A stretch of 64,000 bases of DNA from Billgrantia aerodenitrificans (GCF_021404405.1 NZ_JABFTV010000011.1:124001-188000); one strand, 5' to 3'; shown: positions 7,785-15,704, numbered from the stretch's first letter. Translations and numbers: made by a program. Notes: generated by a model from the sequence alone, not told the origin.

Positions 7785-9661
7785 CCGAAGAGGAAATCCT
7801 GGCCAACTGCGAAGCACTGAGCGCTATCGCCGAGGATTCAACCGCCATGGACGCCATGACCTGTCACAGTAGACTGGAAATCGGCATTTTCTTCGATGGT
7901 ATTGGGCGCCACGCTGAAAGAGATGAGCCTGATGGACGGTTTAGCAATGTGGCACGTCTCTACGAAACATTCCCCGATCAGACGAGCGATCAGCCAGGTC
8001 GACGTTTCCGCAAACTCTACCTTCCTGGCCTGGGCACACCGCTGGAGAGCGAGGCGTCCGAGAGCCTGGCTGCGGTGGGGCGAATGGCGCCCGGTGAGGC
8101 ACGTAGCACCATCGAGGGGCACCTGAGCGGTAGTGCCCGTCAGACCGTAGGACGTGGGCTGTTGGAAGAGAGTGGGCGTGCCTGGTGGGAGACCTCTCGG
8201 CGTACCCTTGTCCAGCAGTTCAGCTCATTCAAGGGGTGGCTGAAGGCACCGAGTGGCGCTATCGCACGCATCGGCGTCGAGTCCTGGGCGCCGATGCGTG
8301 ATAGCCCCTTGATGGCGCACCTGCTGACCAGCGGTGCGACCTCACGGCTGACCAAGGCGATGAGCGACTTCGAGCGCCTGGTAGCCCAGGCGAATTCGGC
8401 CGCAATGCCTCTGAGCACCATTCGCGTCTCGGTGTTCGGCTTCGATTTCGGCGCGGCCCTGGCCAAGGCCTTTATCCGTGAGCTGCTCGACAAGAAATGC
8501 GAACGCCAGGGCGATACCTACCGCTACCAGGACGCCGAAGTGGTGGTCGCCTTTGCCGGACTGTTCGACTGCGTGCATCGTACCCACCCTGATATGGGGC
8601 CGCTAGAAGCCCTGACACCGGCCGCCACGGAGATCGATGACGGTGGCCCGTTGCATCCCGCCTGCCGACGTGCCGTGCACCTGATCGCCGCCCAGGAGCG
8701 GCGGATCACCCGCCGCTGCCGCCCGCTTGGCGGGCAGCGGGCCAACTGGCGCGAGGAGCTGCTGCCAGGCATCAGTGAGGATATTGGTGGAGGCCTCAAG
8801 CCCGGCGAGCAGAAGGTAAGCGCTGAACTGTCGCGCTATGCATTGCATCGAATGTACCGTATGGCGCATCGGGCTGGTGTACCGATCCCAAGCCTCGAAT
8901 CGCTTCGTGAGCGCGACGTTTTGAATGCTCGATACTTTGAAGTCGATGACGAGATCGATGGACATACGCTGCCTTCGCTGGCGGCGGCCTACGCTGCAGC
9001 GACCCGCAAGTACCGGGAGCCAAGCGCCGAGAGCTTCCTCTTTCACGCCGAGCTGTACCTGTCCTGGCTGGCCAAGCGCTACCTGATCTACCGCGACACC
9101 AGGGCCGCGCTGGAGGCTCGTCTCGGCGCGTTGCCGAGCCGTACGCCAAGCGGTGTGCTGGGCGTGCCTGCGGCCTCGTTGACCCGGCCGGCCGAGTGGG
9201 AGGATATCGTTGCCACTGCCGAGGAGATCGAGCAGGCACTGGCGGAGCTGGAAGTCCAGTGGGGCTGGTTGAAGGAAGTCGACCGAGAGGCTCGAAGCAT
9301 CAGTGCCCAGCATCGGACAGGGAACAATGAAATTGGCGGCTATGCTCGGCGACACCTGGCAACGGAAGGAAAGCTCGCCGAGCTATGGATGGCCCGGGTC
9401 GGCAGCGAGTCGGCGCGAAACGAGCTCGAGGAGACCTTCACGCGAAATAGTGATGTCGCATACCTGTTCCGCTATGGCATTCATGACCGCCATGCCGACG
9501 ACCAGGAACTGCAATTTCAGGCCGGGGGCGCGAATGCCAGCGTGGGCAGCCGGCATTACCGCTTCTTCGCCTGGCGTGGTGTAGACATGCCCGGGGTGGA
9601 ACCACAGGAGCGCCCCGCTCAGCACCCTAGGGAGAGAATGGAGCGCTGGACCATGCGTTGA
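7781..9661 (+). CDS. DUF2235 (Tle-like) T6SS lipase-fold effector, triad residues substituted
   Basis: A 626-residue protein of the DUF2235/Tle-like family: IGIFFDG near residue 33, SNVARLYE, VSVFGFDFGAALAKAF near 222, FAGLFD near 260, LPGISEDIGGG near 327. In family members I know, these sites read GFSRG (nucleophile Ser), LFDTV (Asp) and PGxHSDIGG (His). Here the Ser is Asp and the His position is Ser, while the Asp is retained. The protein may therefore be inactive as a lipase, use other residues, or belong to a divergent subfamily. It ends the vgrG unit and is probably delivered by that VgrG through the DUF4123 adaptor. Confidence 0.75.
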   Translation: MTEEEILANCEALSAIAEDSTAMDAMTCHSRLEIGIFFDGIGRHAERDEPDGRFSNVARLYETFPDQTSDQPGRRFRKLYLPGLGTPLESEASESLAAVGRMAPGEARSTIEGHLSGSARQTVGRGLLEESGRAWWETSRRTLVQQFSSFKGWLKAPSGAIARIGVESWAPMRDSPLMAHLLTSGATSRLTKAMSDFERLVAQANSAAMPLSTIRVSVFGFDFGAALAKAFIRELLDKKCERQGDTYRYQDAEVVVAFAGLFDCVHRTHPDMGPLEALTPAATEIDDGGPLHPACRRAVHLIAAQERRITRRCRPLGGQRANWREELLPGISEDIGGGLKPGEQKVSAELSRYALHRMYRMAHRAGVPIPSLESLRERDVLNARYFEVDDEIDGHTLPSLAAAYAAATRKYREPSAESFLFHAELYLSWLAKRYLIYRDTRAALEARLGALPSRTPSGVLGVPAASLTRPAEWEDIVATAEEIEQALAELEVQWGWLKEVDREARSISAQHRTGNNEIGGYARRHLATEGKLAELWMARVGSESARNELEETFTRNSDVAYLFRYGIHDRHADDQELQFQAGGANASVGSRHYRFFAWRGVDMPGVEPQERPAQHPRERMERWTMR

Positions 9662-9731
9662 GCGGGCACTTCCCGCTCGTTCGTTCCACTAGGCGATGGT
9701 TCGCCATCTTCATTGCACCGATCAGGCTTGC

Positions 9732-9935
9732 CTACCTGTTTTTTACCACCGCCGCGGCCAGAGTCGTGACAGTGCTGGGAGCAAGAAGAGGCACGTCCTG
9801 ATCCCAGCGGCGAGGGTCAGGCGAGGCGCGATAGACCGTCTCCGCTTCCGGTAGCCGCGCCGCGACTAGTCGCGCCCGTAGATCCTCAAGATCAGCGTCG
9901 GTTGCACGGGCTTCGAATGCGTGAGCATCCCCTGT
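9732..9935 (-). pseudogene. Epoxide hydrolase remnant, N-terminal (EHN) part
   Basis: The minus-strand frame ending in TAG at 9732 reads HAFEARATDADLEDLRARL, then LPEAETV, then RRWDQDVPL. This matches the EHN domain that opens bacterial epoxide hydrolases (DLxDLRxRL ... RWxxGVPL). The similarity stops after VPL and the frame closes 25 codons later. No start codon with a ribosome site is visible upstream. Together with the C-terminal remnant at 3427-3750 it brackets the T6SS module; about 200 residues of the middle are gone. Confidence 0.55.
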
Positions 9936-9960
9936 TTAGGCGATTCATGAGTCTGTTCCT

Positions 9961-10119
9961 TCAGCCTCGATGTTGGCGCCGACGGAATCGAAGGCACGAC
10001 CGAACCTTGCGCAACCCGCGCCAGGCACCACCAAACAGCTTGGTAAAGAATTCGGCGCGCAACCGTGCATTGCGCCGCTCGATGGCACGCATCTTCGGAT
10101 CGGGATTATGGAAGGCCAT
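9961..10119 (-). CDS. Possible small basic protein
   Basis: A 52-codon frame starting at an ATG within MAFHNPDPKMRAIERRNARLRAEFF... and ending in an arginine-rich tail. The charged amphipathic helix looks coding, but there is no clear ribosome site, and an ATG 54 nt upstream is equally possible. The rest of the 9662-10251 stretch holds only the epoxide hydrolase remnant and no other feature I can support. Confidence 0.25.
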   Translation of the reverse strand: MAFHNPDPKMRAIERRNARLRAEFFTKLFGGAWRGLRKVRSCLRFRRRQHRG

Positions 10120-10251
10120 CAGTCGTCTCGCCCGCTGTCGTTCTGGTAGCGTAGCAAAATTGGGGGCCATCACCTGGCCCGGCGCCGATCATGCTTTTCA
10201 TAGTTGTACGAAAGTCAGTAACCGGCCACAAGCGGTCATCTGGAGCCGCAA

Positions 10252-10788
10252 TCAGCGGATGCCTATTCCATCCAGAAATACCCCCACCAAATGAGCGATG
10301 TGAGCTTTCGGTGATTCCTGTTTTTCGGTCGCCAGAGAGATCGCCATCGCAACGCAGACGAGATCGTCGAAGCTAATATCAGGCCGAACCACTCCCGCCT
10401 TTTGTGCACGATCCAGAAGCCGGGCACCTTCATTACTGGTAGCGACACAACCGGGCGTGCCAACAGCTAGGACCGTTCCAAGCGATGCCGCAAGCCCGCG
10501 ATAGACGTTGCTGTGTTGGACCAGCCCCTCCAGGTAGGCACGTATTGCGCTAAGGGGATCAAGCTCGGCATCCCGCGACAGACTTGTTTCCGCGAACGTC
10601 TCGAACCGAGCGCTATAGGCTGCGGCCAGGAGCTCCTCGCGCGTCGGAAACCGTCGATAGAGCGTCGCAATTCCAACTCCGGCACGCTTCGCTACCTCTT
10701 CCAACGCTACGTTAGCACCTTGTTCCACGAACACTTCCTCTGCGGCCGAGAGGATGCGTTCCCGATTGCGCTTGGCATCGGCTCTCAA
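10252..10788 (-). CDS. TetR/AcrR-family repressor
   Basis: A 178-residue regulator. The helix-turn-helix is at residues 25-45 (VALEEVAKRAGVGIATLYRRF), and RERILSAAEEVFVEQG precedes it as usual. The first codon usable is TTG, 6-8 nt after GGGGGA that comes from the end of the adjacent IS remnant. The family normally has a few more residues before RADAKRNRE, so the original start was probably cut by the insertion. It is divergent from the SDR gene, and the palindrome at 11155 between them is its likely operator. Confidence 0.85.
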   Translation of the reverse strand: MRADAKRNRERILSAAEEVFVEQGANVALEEVAKRAGVGIATLYRRFPTREELLAAAYSARFETFAETSLSRDAELDPLSAIRAYLEGLVQHSNVYRGLAASLGTVLAVGTPGCVATSNEGARLLDRAQKAGVVRPDISFDDLVCVAMAISLATEKQESPKAHIAHLVGVFLDGIGIR

Positions 10789-11082
10789 TGGACTTCCCCC
10801 CAGTGAGCGGACACGGAGTTAAGCAGCCACCCTCGGGGTGAGGGCGAGCTGAGCCTCGTACTCTGCCGGCGAGCAGTACCCGAGGCTGGAGTGCAGACGC
10901 TCACGGTTGTACCACACCTCAATGTAGTCGAACACCGCTCGGCGGGTCTCCTCGTGCGTATGCCAGTAGCTCTCCTGAATCAGCTCCCACTCCAGCGTGG
11001 CGAAGAAGCTCTCGGCCACGGCATTGTCCCAGCAATACACCCCGTGCTTATCCGGGTGTCCGTTTTCGGGTGGGAAGTCCAC
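10789..11082. mobile_element. IS3-family remnant with both terminal inverted repeats
   Basis: The left end TGGACTTCCCCC...GCGGACACG (10789-10815) and the right end, read inverted, TGGACTTCCCACCC...CGGACACCC (11055-11082), are imperfect inverted repeats of the kind that bound IS3-family elements. Only about 295 bp remain, holding the transposase C-terminus. No target-site duplication is visible (flanks CAA and CTA). It lies between the tetR start and the tetR/SDR operator. Confidence 0.75.
10819..11082 (-). pseudogene. IS3-family transposase (OrfB) C-terminal fragment
   Basis: The fragment reads [19 protein letters not shown], then [19 protein letters not shown], the end of the DDE integrase core of IS3-family OrfB, including the catalytic Glu (AESFF...E region) and the YNxxRxHSSLGY tail. 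It opens directly in the right inverted repeat, so the N-terminal three quarters have been deleted. It is not functional. Confidence 0.85.
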
Positions 11083-11154
11083 TAGGGGGCTTCATCGGTC
11101 AAGACTGTTTCCTTCAACACGGGGGCTTGCGAAGTGGACGATGCCTCCATATAT

Positions 11155-11177
11155 TAAGTGGAGCAACTCTCCACTTA
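11155..11177. promoter_or_regulatory. Palindromic TetR operator upstream of the SDR gene
   Basis: A perfect inverted repeat: TAAGTGGAG, 5 nt, CTCCACTTA. It ends 20 nt before the SDR start and faces the TetR gene on the other side of the IS remnant. Arm length and spacing suit a TetR dimer, so binding by the adjacent regulator is inferred. Confidence 0.75.
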
Positions 11178-11197
11178 TGCTAGGTAGAGGAATGAAA

Positions 11198-11935
11198 ATG
11201 AGATTTGACAAAAAAGTCGTGGTGATCACGGGCGGAACGGATGGTATTGGCCTCGCAACGGCCAAGGCTTTTGCTGCCGAGGGTGCCTTCGTTTACATCA
11301 CAGGGCGCAACGCTGACCGTCTTGCAGAGGCGCTCGCCGAGATCGGCCATGGTGCGATCGGGGTTCAAGGGGATGTCAGCAATCCTGCAGATATGGACCG
11401 CCTCTTTGACCAGATCAAAAGCGAACACGGTCGCGTAGATGTGGTCTACGCCAACGCTGGCGTGTCGGAATCCGCGTCAATCGATGACATTCAGGACGAC
11501 CACTTCGACCGTCTGTTCGACATCAACGTCAAGGGAACGGTCTACACGGTCCAGAAGGCTTTGCCGCTAATGTCTGCTGGTGGCTCCATCGTGCTAACGG
11601 GCTCCGGCGCAGGGAGCAAGGGCTTTCCCAACCTTTCGGTTTATAGCGCAACGAAGGCTGCGATCCGCTCCTTTGCCCGGACATGGACGGTTGACCTTAA
11701 AAGTCGGGGGATACGCGTGAATGTCGTCTCACCTGGCATGGTCCTAACCCCGGCCATGCAGACTTATCTTCAAGCCAATGACGGCGCGGAGGAGTGGATG
11801 AAGCAGGCCATTCCGTTCGGCAGGCTTGCCCAAACCGAAGAAGTTGCCAAGGCTGTGTTGTTTCTGGGGTCGAGCGAAAGCAGCTTCGTCGGTGGTGAGG
11901 AATTGCTGGTGGACGGCGGCTTCGTCGCAGTCTGA
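11198..11935 (+). CDS. Short-chain dehydrogenase/reductase (SDR)
   Basis: A classical SDR of 245 residues, NAD(P)-dependent oxidoreductase fold. The cofactor motif TGGTDGIG is at residues 12-19, NAG (YANAGV) at about 86, the catalytic Ser in VLTGSGAG, and YSATK (Tyr and Lys) around 150. The start chosen has GAGG 7 nt upstream; an ATG two codons earlier is too close to that site. The substrate cannot be deduced. The pairing with a divergent TetR is a common arrangement in which the SDR is induced by a small hydrophobic molecule. Confidence 0.9.
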   Translation: MRFDKKVVVITGGTDGIGLATAKAFAAEGAFVYITGRNADRLAEALAEIGHGAIGVQGDVSNPADMDRLFDQIKSEHGRVDVVYANAGVSESASIDDIQDDHFDRLFDINVKGTVYTVQKALPLMSAGGSIVLTGSGAGSKGFPNLSVYSATKAAIRSFARTWTVDLKSRGIRVNVVSPGMVLTPAMQTYLQANDGAEEWMKQAIPFGRLAQTEEVAKAVLFLGSSESSFVGGEELLVDGGFVAV

Positions 11936-12010
11936 AAAGGAAAACGAACCCATACAACAAGCCTAAACGCTCACTCAGCCCCCACCAGCGACCTATGTCA
12001 ACGCAGCGCC

Positions 12011-12046
12011 AAAAAGCCGAGAGCCAGCGCAGTGGCTGGCTCTCGG
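12011..12046 (-). terminator. Rho-independent terminator of the GST gene
   Basis: A perfect 12-bp stem (CCGAGAGCCAGC with its complement) is followed, on the minus strand, by GCTTTTTGG. It lies 30 bp past the glutathione transferase stop. Confidence 0.8.
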
Positions 12047-12077
12047 TGCTGACTCGCTCACTGATCTCGCCGGGCGG

Positions 12078-12704
12078 CTAACTCGCCATCGCCGCGAACG
12101 CCACGGCGATGGTGGGCGGTGCCGTGGGGCGTGCGTACATCGCTGCCAGGTACTCTCTTAGCCGCGGAGCGTCGTCGAGCAAGTTCTCTTCGTTTGCCCA
12201 GTCCAGGGTAAAGGCGGCGTTGAAGTCGGCGACGCTGAGCCGGTCGCCGACGAGGTACTCGCGCTCTTTCATGTGTCGCTCGAGCACCGCCACCATTTCC
12301 AGGCACTCCTGCCTGGCCAGGTCGACGTCCTGGGGTATGCGCATCTCGTCCGGGTAGAGGAAGGTATGGCGAGCGATGCGCCACAGCGGTGGCTCGATCT
12401 CGGTCATCAGGAAGAAGATCCAGCGGTACATCTGGGCGCGTTCTTCCACAGCGCTGGGGATGAAACCCGCCTGTGGATATTTCTCGGCCAGGTAGAGCTG
12501 TATCGCGGCCGATTCGGTGATTATCTGGTTGCCGTCGACCAGCACCGGAACCTTGGCGGCAGGGTTGAGCCCGAGAAAGTCTGGCTGGTGGTGCTCTCCT
12601 TGCATGAGATCCACCGGGACCTGTTCATACTCCAGGCCCAGCTCGTTGAGCAACCAGATGACGCGCAGGGTACGGGTCGGCGGCGTTCCGTAGAGTTTCA
12701 TCAT
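12078..12704 (-). CDS. Glutathione S-transferase family protein
   Basis: A 208-residue cytosolic GST. The thioredoxin-like N-terminal domain (residues 1-80) carries KVPVLVDGNQIITESAAI, which includes the conserved cis-Pro and the ES glutathione-binding pair. The helical C-terminal domain has LSVADFNAAF, the N-capping motif of GSTs. The start was set at MMKLYGTPPTRT because GGAG lies 7 nt upstream and GSTs begin with this strand. The substrate is unknown. Its own terminator follows, so it is likely monocistronic. Confidence 0.9.
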   Translation of the reverse strand: MMKLYGTPPTRTLRVIWLLNELGLEYEQVPVDLMQGEHHQPDFLGLNPAAKVPVLVDGNQIITESAAIQLYLAEKYPQAGFIPSAVEERAQMYRWIFFLMTEIEPPLWRIARHTFLYPDEMRIPQDVDLARQECLEMVAVLERHMKEREYLVGDRLSVADFNAAFTLDWANEENLLDDAPRLREYLAAMYARPTAPPTIAVAFAAMAS

Positions 12705-12793
12705 TTTCCGGCTCCATCGATTGGCAGGCATTTGCCGTTTCGCATGTCTCCGGAACTCATCGGACGGGTGCGCCCGCTATCGACACCCCCTAA

Positions 12794-12829
12794 CGAGAAG
12801 AGCCAGCGCAGGGCGCTGGCTCTTCTCGA
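12794..12829. terminator. Inverted repeat, probable terminator
   Basis: A 16-bp perfect stem (CGAGAAGAGCCAGCGC and complement) with a 3-nt loop, but no long T-run on either side. It shares its core with the other hairpins near 3.35, 12.0 and 13.2 kb. It lies between the GST start and the small ORF at 12881, so it may end the small ORF's transcript. Confidence 0.5.
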
Positions 12830-12880
12830 TGTGTCTCGCTGTCGGCCGCTCCCGGGCCAGGCCTGAAACGGCTTCGGCCG

Positions 12881-13039
12881 TTAGAGGTAGTAGTTGTTGC
12901 GCAGACGGGGCGCATGCTGGCGGTAGGCAGCTTCGCTCATCCGCTCGAGCAGACGGTACGTGGCAGAGCCGATGCGCTTGATCAGAGGAGCGCTGGTTTG
13001 GGTGGCGACTGCGGTGTGGGAAAGCGTCTGAGTGGTCAT
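12881..13039 (-). CDS. Small 52-residue hypothetical protein
   Basis: An ATG-started frame: MTTQTLSHTAVAT, then PLIKRIGSATYRLLERMSEAAYRQHAPRL, then RNNYYL at the end. The middle is an amphipathic basic helix followed by an aromatic tail, reminiscent of small DUF1127-like proteins, although the usual motif is missing. A hairpin (GGCCGAAGCCG) follows the stop. The ribosome site is weak (GAGAT). It is too short to assign a role. Confidence 0.5.
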   Translation of the reverse strand: MTTQTLSHTAVATQTSAPLIKRIGSATYRLLERMSEAAYRQHAPRLRNNYYL

Positions 13040-13148
13040 GGCTGGGTATCTCGGTTACTTCATGAGGATGCTAACAGAATACCCGAAATTTAGACTTTGG
13101 TCTGATTTATTCGCCTTTAGTCGCATGACCTGCGTCATACCAATAGCC

Positions 13149-13186
13149 AAAAAAACCGAGAGCCGGCACGTGCGCCGGCTCTCGGT
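13149..13186 (-). terminator. Rho-independent terminator of pcaHG
   Basis: A 12-bp stem (CCGAGAGCCGGC and complement), followed on the minus strand by seven T. It lies 45 bp after the pcaG stop. Confidence 0.85.
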
Positions 13187-13230
13187 GTCTTGCGGCCCTC
13201 TTGGGGCAGATTCGCTGCGGTGATGGCGAA

Positions 13231-13863
13231 TCAGAAATCGAAGAATACCGTCTCGCCTTCACCCTGCAGCCTGATGTCGAGGCGATAGCGCACCTTGCCG
13301 TCGGCCTCTTCGCGCTTGGCGATGAGGGTTTGGCGGCGGGTCGGCGATTCGATGCGCGAGAGCACCGGGCAGGCGGCGTTGGCCTCGGCTTCGTCCTCGA
13401 AGTAGAGGCGGGTCTGCAACTGGATGTTGATGCCGCGGGCGAAGATCGCCAGGTTGATGTGCGGCGCCATGAGCTGGCCGTTGGGGTGAGCCACCGGGCC
13501 GGGCTTGACGGTCTTCAGCGACCATTCGCTGCCGTGGTCGAAGGTGGTGGCGGTGCGCCCGAAGCTGTTGAACGGCTTCTTGAGGTCGAACTCGGGCTGG
13601 TAGACGCCGTTGGCGTCGGCCTGCCAGGCTTCGAGGAAGGCGTCGCGTACCAGGTCGCCGTTGCCGTCGATCACGGTGCCGACGACTTCGATCGGCTCGC
13701 CCTCGGCTCCTTCCTGGGCCATCTCGTTCCAGATCTCTTCGTCGCGGGTCGGGTTGCCCGCGGCGGCCAGGGCCAGGCCGATGTGCACGTAGGGCCCGGC
13801 GGTCTGGGAGGCGGTCTCGCGCAGCATCAGTTCGCTGGTGGGAACGCTGTTTGGCTGTTTCAT
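13231..13863 (-). CDS. pcaG: Protocatechuate 3,4-dioxygenase alpha subunit
   Basis: A 210-residue subunit of the iron(III) intradiol dioxygenase that opens protocatechuate to 3-carboxy-cis,cis-muconate. The intradiol fold is seen in TAGPYVHIGLA, VVGTVIDGNGDLVRDAFLEAWQADANGVY and MAPHINLAIFARG. The alpha subunit lacks the complete Tyr2His2 iron site, which belongs to PcaH. AGGGGAAATCAC precedes the ATG. It follows pcaH by 31 nt on the same strand, and a strong terminator follows it. Confidence 0.97.
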   Translation of the reverse strand: MKQPNSVPTSELMLRETASQTAGPYVHIGLALAAAGNPTRDEEIWNEMAQEGAEGEPIEVVGTVIDGNGDLVRDAFLEAWQADANGVYQPEFDLKKPFNSFGRTATTFDHGSEWSLKTVKPGPVAHPNGQLMAPHINLAIFARGINIQLQTRLYFEDEAEANAACPVLSRIESPTRRQTLIAKREEADGKVRYRLDIRLQGEGETVFFDF

Positions 13864-13894
13864 GTGATTTCCCCTTACTGATTCTCGAACCCGC

Positions 13895-14635
13895 TTACTG
13901 GTTTTCGAAAAAGGTCTGCAGCTCGCCGCGTACCACCAGGTCGAAGCGGTAGGCCAGGCAGTCCATGGGCTTGCTGCGTGCCAGGTCGAGGCGTCCGATC
14001 ATGGTTTCGACCGCGGCCGGATCCTTGATGGTGTGGACGATGGGGCACAGCGGAATCAGCGGATCGCCCTCGAAGTACATCTGAGTGATCAGGCGGGTGG
14101 AGATCGAGGGGCCCATCACCGAGACGTGAATGTGCGAGGGGCGCCAGCTGTTGGGGTCGTTGGGCCAGGGGTACGGGCCGGGCTTGATGGTGCGGAAGCG
14201 GTACCAGCCCTGCTCGTCGGTAAGGGTACGGCCCACGCCGCCGAAGCCGGGGTCGAGCGGGGCGAGGTAGCGGTCGTTCTTGTGACGGTAGCGCCCGCCG
14301 GCGTTGGCCTGCCACATCTCGACCAGGGTGTGCGGCACCGGTTTGCCGAACTGGTCGATCACGCGGCCGAACATGATGATGCGCTCGCCCACGGGCAAGC
14401 CCGCCGCGCCCGTCAGCGAGGGGTCTTCACGGAAGTTGAGCAGCAGGTCGTTGTCGTGGGGGCCCATGCGCAGGTGGCGGAAGTCGGGGCCGGTGAGTTC
14501 GGAAGCGGTGGCTTGCTGCATGCTGGCCAGGGCCTGCTGCGGCGAGCGGGGCACGCTGGTCTTGTAGCCGGGGGCGTAGGCCGGGGGATGCCAGTTACGG
14601 TCGCGCTCCACGAAGCGCTTGTTGTGATCTTGCAT
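13895..14635 (-). CDS. pcaH: Protocatechuate 3,4-dioxygenase beta subunit
   Basis: A 246-residue catalytic subunit. Iron ligands can be placed: Tyr in GGRYRHKND, Tyr in [11 protein letters not shown], and two His in SHIHVSVMG. It pairs with PcaG and performs the ring-opening step of the beta-ketoadipate pathway in the cytoplasm. A PcaQ-type box lies 90 bp upstream of its start, so it is very probably induced through PcaQ. pcaQ itself lies upstream on the same strand rather than divergently as in rhizobia. Confidence 0.97.
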   Translation of the reverse strand: MQDHNKRFVERDRNWHPPAYAPGYKTSVPRSPQQALASMQQATASELTGPDFRHLRMGPHDNDLLLNFREDPSLTGAAGLPVGERIIMFGRVIDQFGKPVPHTLVEMWQANAGGRYRHKNDRYLAPLDPGFGGVGRTLTDEQGWYRFRTIKPGPYPWPNDPNSWRPSHIHVSVMGPSISTRLITQMYFEGDPLIPLCPIVHTIKDPAAVETMIGRLDLARSKPMDCLAYRFDLVVRGELQTFFENQ

Positions 14636-14724
14636 GGCGTGTCGTCTCTTGGGGAGAGTGGTCTTGTCTCACCCAGTGTGACCTCTCGCCAAAGGCCCGC
14701 CAATTGACGACTCGGGCACCCCTC

Positions 14725-14740
14725 ATAACCGCCGGGTTAT
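14725..14740. promoter_or_regulatory. PcaQ-binding box upstream of pcaHG
   Basis: The sequence is ATAACC, 4 nt, GGTTAT, a perfect palindrome. It equals the binding consensus described for PcaQ in Sinorhizobium meliloti (ATAACC-N4-GGTTA). It lies in the 133-bp gap between the pcaQ stop and the pcaH start. Confidence 0.85.
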
Positions 14741-14768
14741 GCTGCACCGCCGTTATGGCGACTGTTTT

Positions 14769-15704
14769 TCAGTTGCTCCCGGCGCCGCGCTCGGCGCTCA
14801 CTTCGCGCAGCACTTCGCAGAAGGCTTCCAGCGCCAGCGAGGGCTGCATGCTGGCGTTGTAGCACAGCCCGACGGAGCCGCCGCGGGGTTCCAGCTCGAT
14901 GCCGAGGCGAGACAGCCGCCCCGCCGCCAGGTCTTCGGCCACGGCCTCTTCGGGCACGACCCAGATGGCGTCGCTCTCCAAGGTGTAGTGGCGGCTGATG
15001 GGCAGCGAGAGCGTCTCAAGTCGCTGGCTCATCAGCGTCAGCGAGTGGCGCACGCAGAAGCTGTCGACCTGCTGGCGCAGGGTGGTCTGCAGCGGCGGCA
15101 GCACCCAGGGGAATTCGCCCAGCCGTTCAGCGGCGAGCGGTGCGATGCCGGCCAGCGGGTGGCCGCTGCGCACGCACAGCAGCAGCGGCTCGTAGTAGAG
15201 GTGCTCGAAGGCCAGGTCGCGGATCTCGCGGGCCTCGGTCATGCGCCCCACTACCAGATCCAGCTCGCCGCGGCGCAGGCGTGAGAGCAGGAAGGCGCTG
15301 GCGCCGGTCACCACGTTGACGCCCACCGCGTTCTGCCCGCCGGGGGCGGCGTGCCAGCGCCGGATGGCCTCGGGCAGCAGCCGGCTCTCCACCGTGGAGA
15401 GCGCCCCCACGCGCAGGTCGTGGGCGCCCAGGTGCACGTCGCCGACCGCCGCCACGCCCTCTTCCAGCGCGCGCATGGCCGGCCCGGCATGGCGCAGCAG
15501 GGTCAGGCCCGCCTGGGTCAGCGCCACGCCTTGGGGCGTGCGTTCGAACAGCGCCGCGCCGAGGCTCTCCTCCAGCTCGCGAATGGTCTTGGAGATACCC
15601 GGTTGGGTGATTGCCAGCCGCTCGGCGGCCCGGGCGAAGCTGCGCTGGCGGGCCACCTCGAGGAAGGCCTGCAAATGGCGCAGCTTGATACGGGCGTTGA
15701 GCAT
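14769..15704 (-). CDS. pcaQ: LysR-type activator PcaQ
   Basis: A 311-residue LysR protein. The winged HTH occupies residues 10-65 (RHLQAFLEVARQRSFARAAERL, TQPGISKTIRELEESLG). The effector domain contains LRVGALSTVESRLLPEAI and WVLPPLQTTLRQQVDSFC, as in PcaQ. PcaQ activates protocatechuate genes in response to 3-carboxy-muconate or gamma-carboxymuconolactone. AGGA with an A-rich spacer precedes the ATG. The box at 14725 shows the likely target is pcaHG. Confidence 0.9.
   Translation of the reverse strand: MLNARIKLRHLQAFLEVARQRSFARAAERLAITQPGISKTIRELEESLGAALFERTPQGVALTQAGLTLLRHAGPAMRALEEGVAAVGDVHLGAHDLRVGALSTVESRLLPEAIRRWHAAPGGQNAVGVNVVTGASAFLLSRLRRGELDLVVGRMTEAREIRDLAFEHLYYEPLLLCVRSGHPLAGIAPLAAERLGEFPWVLPPLQTTLRQQVDSFCVRHSLTLMSQRLETLSLPISRHYTLESDAIWVVPEEAVAEDLAAGRLSRLGIELEPRGGSVGLCYNASMQPSLALEAFCEVLREVSAERGAGSN

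Noticed and set aside
10789-11082. A complete IS element
   Set aside because: Only 295 bp and the transposase C-terminus remain.
10997-11197. Upstream extension of the SDR gene through the IS remnant
   Set aside because: The frame is open by chance across IS and operator; the SDR fold begins at the ATG near 11198 with a proper ribosome site.
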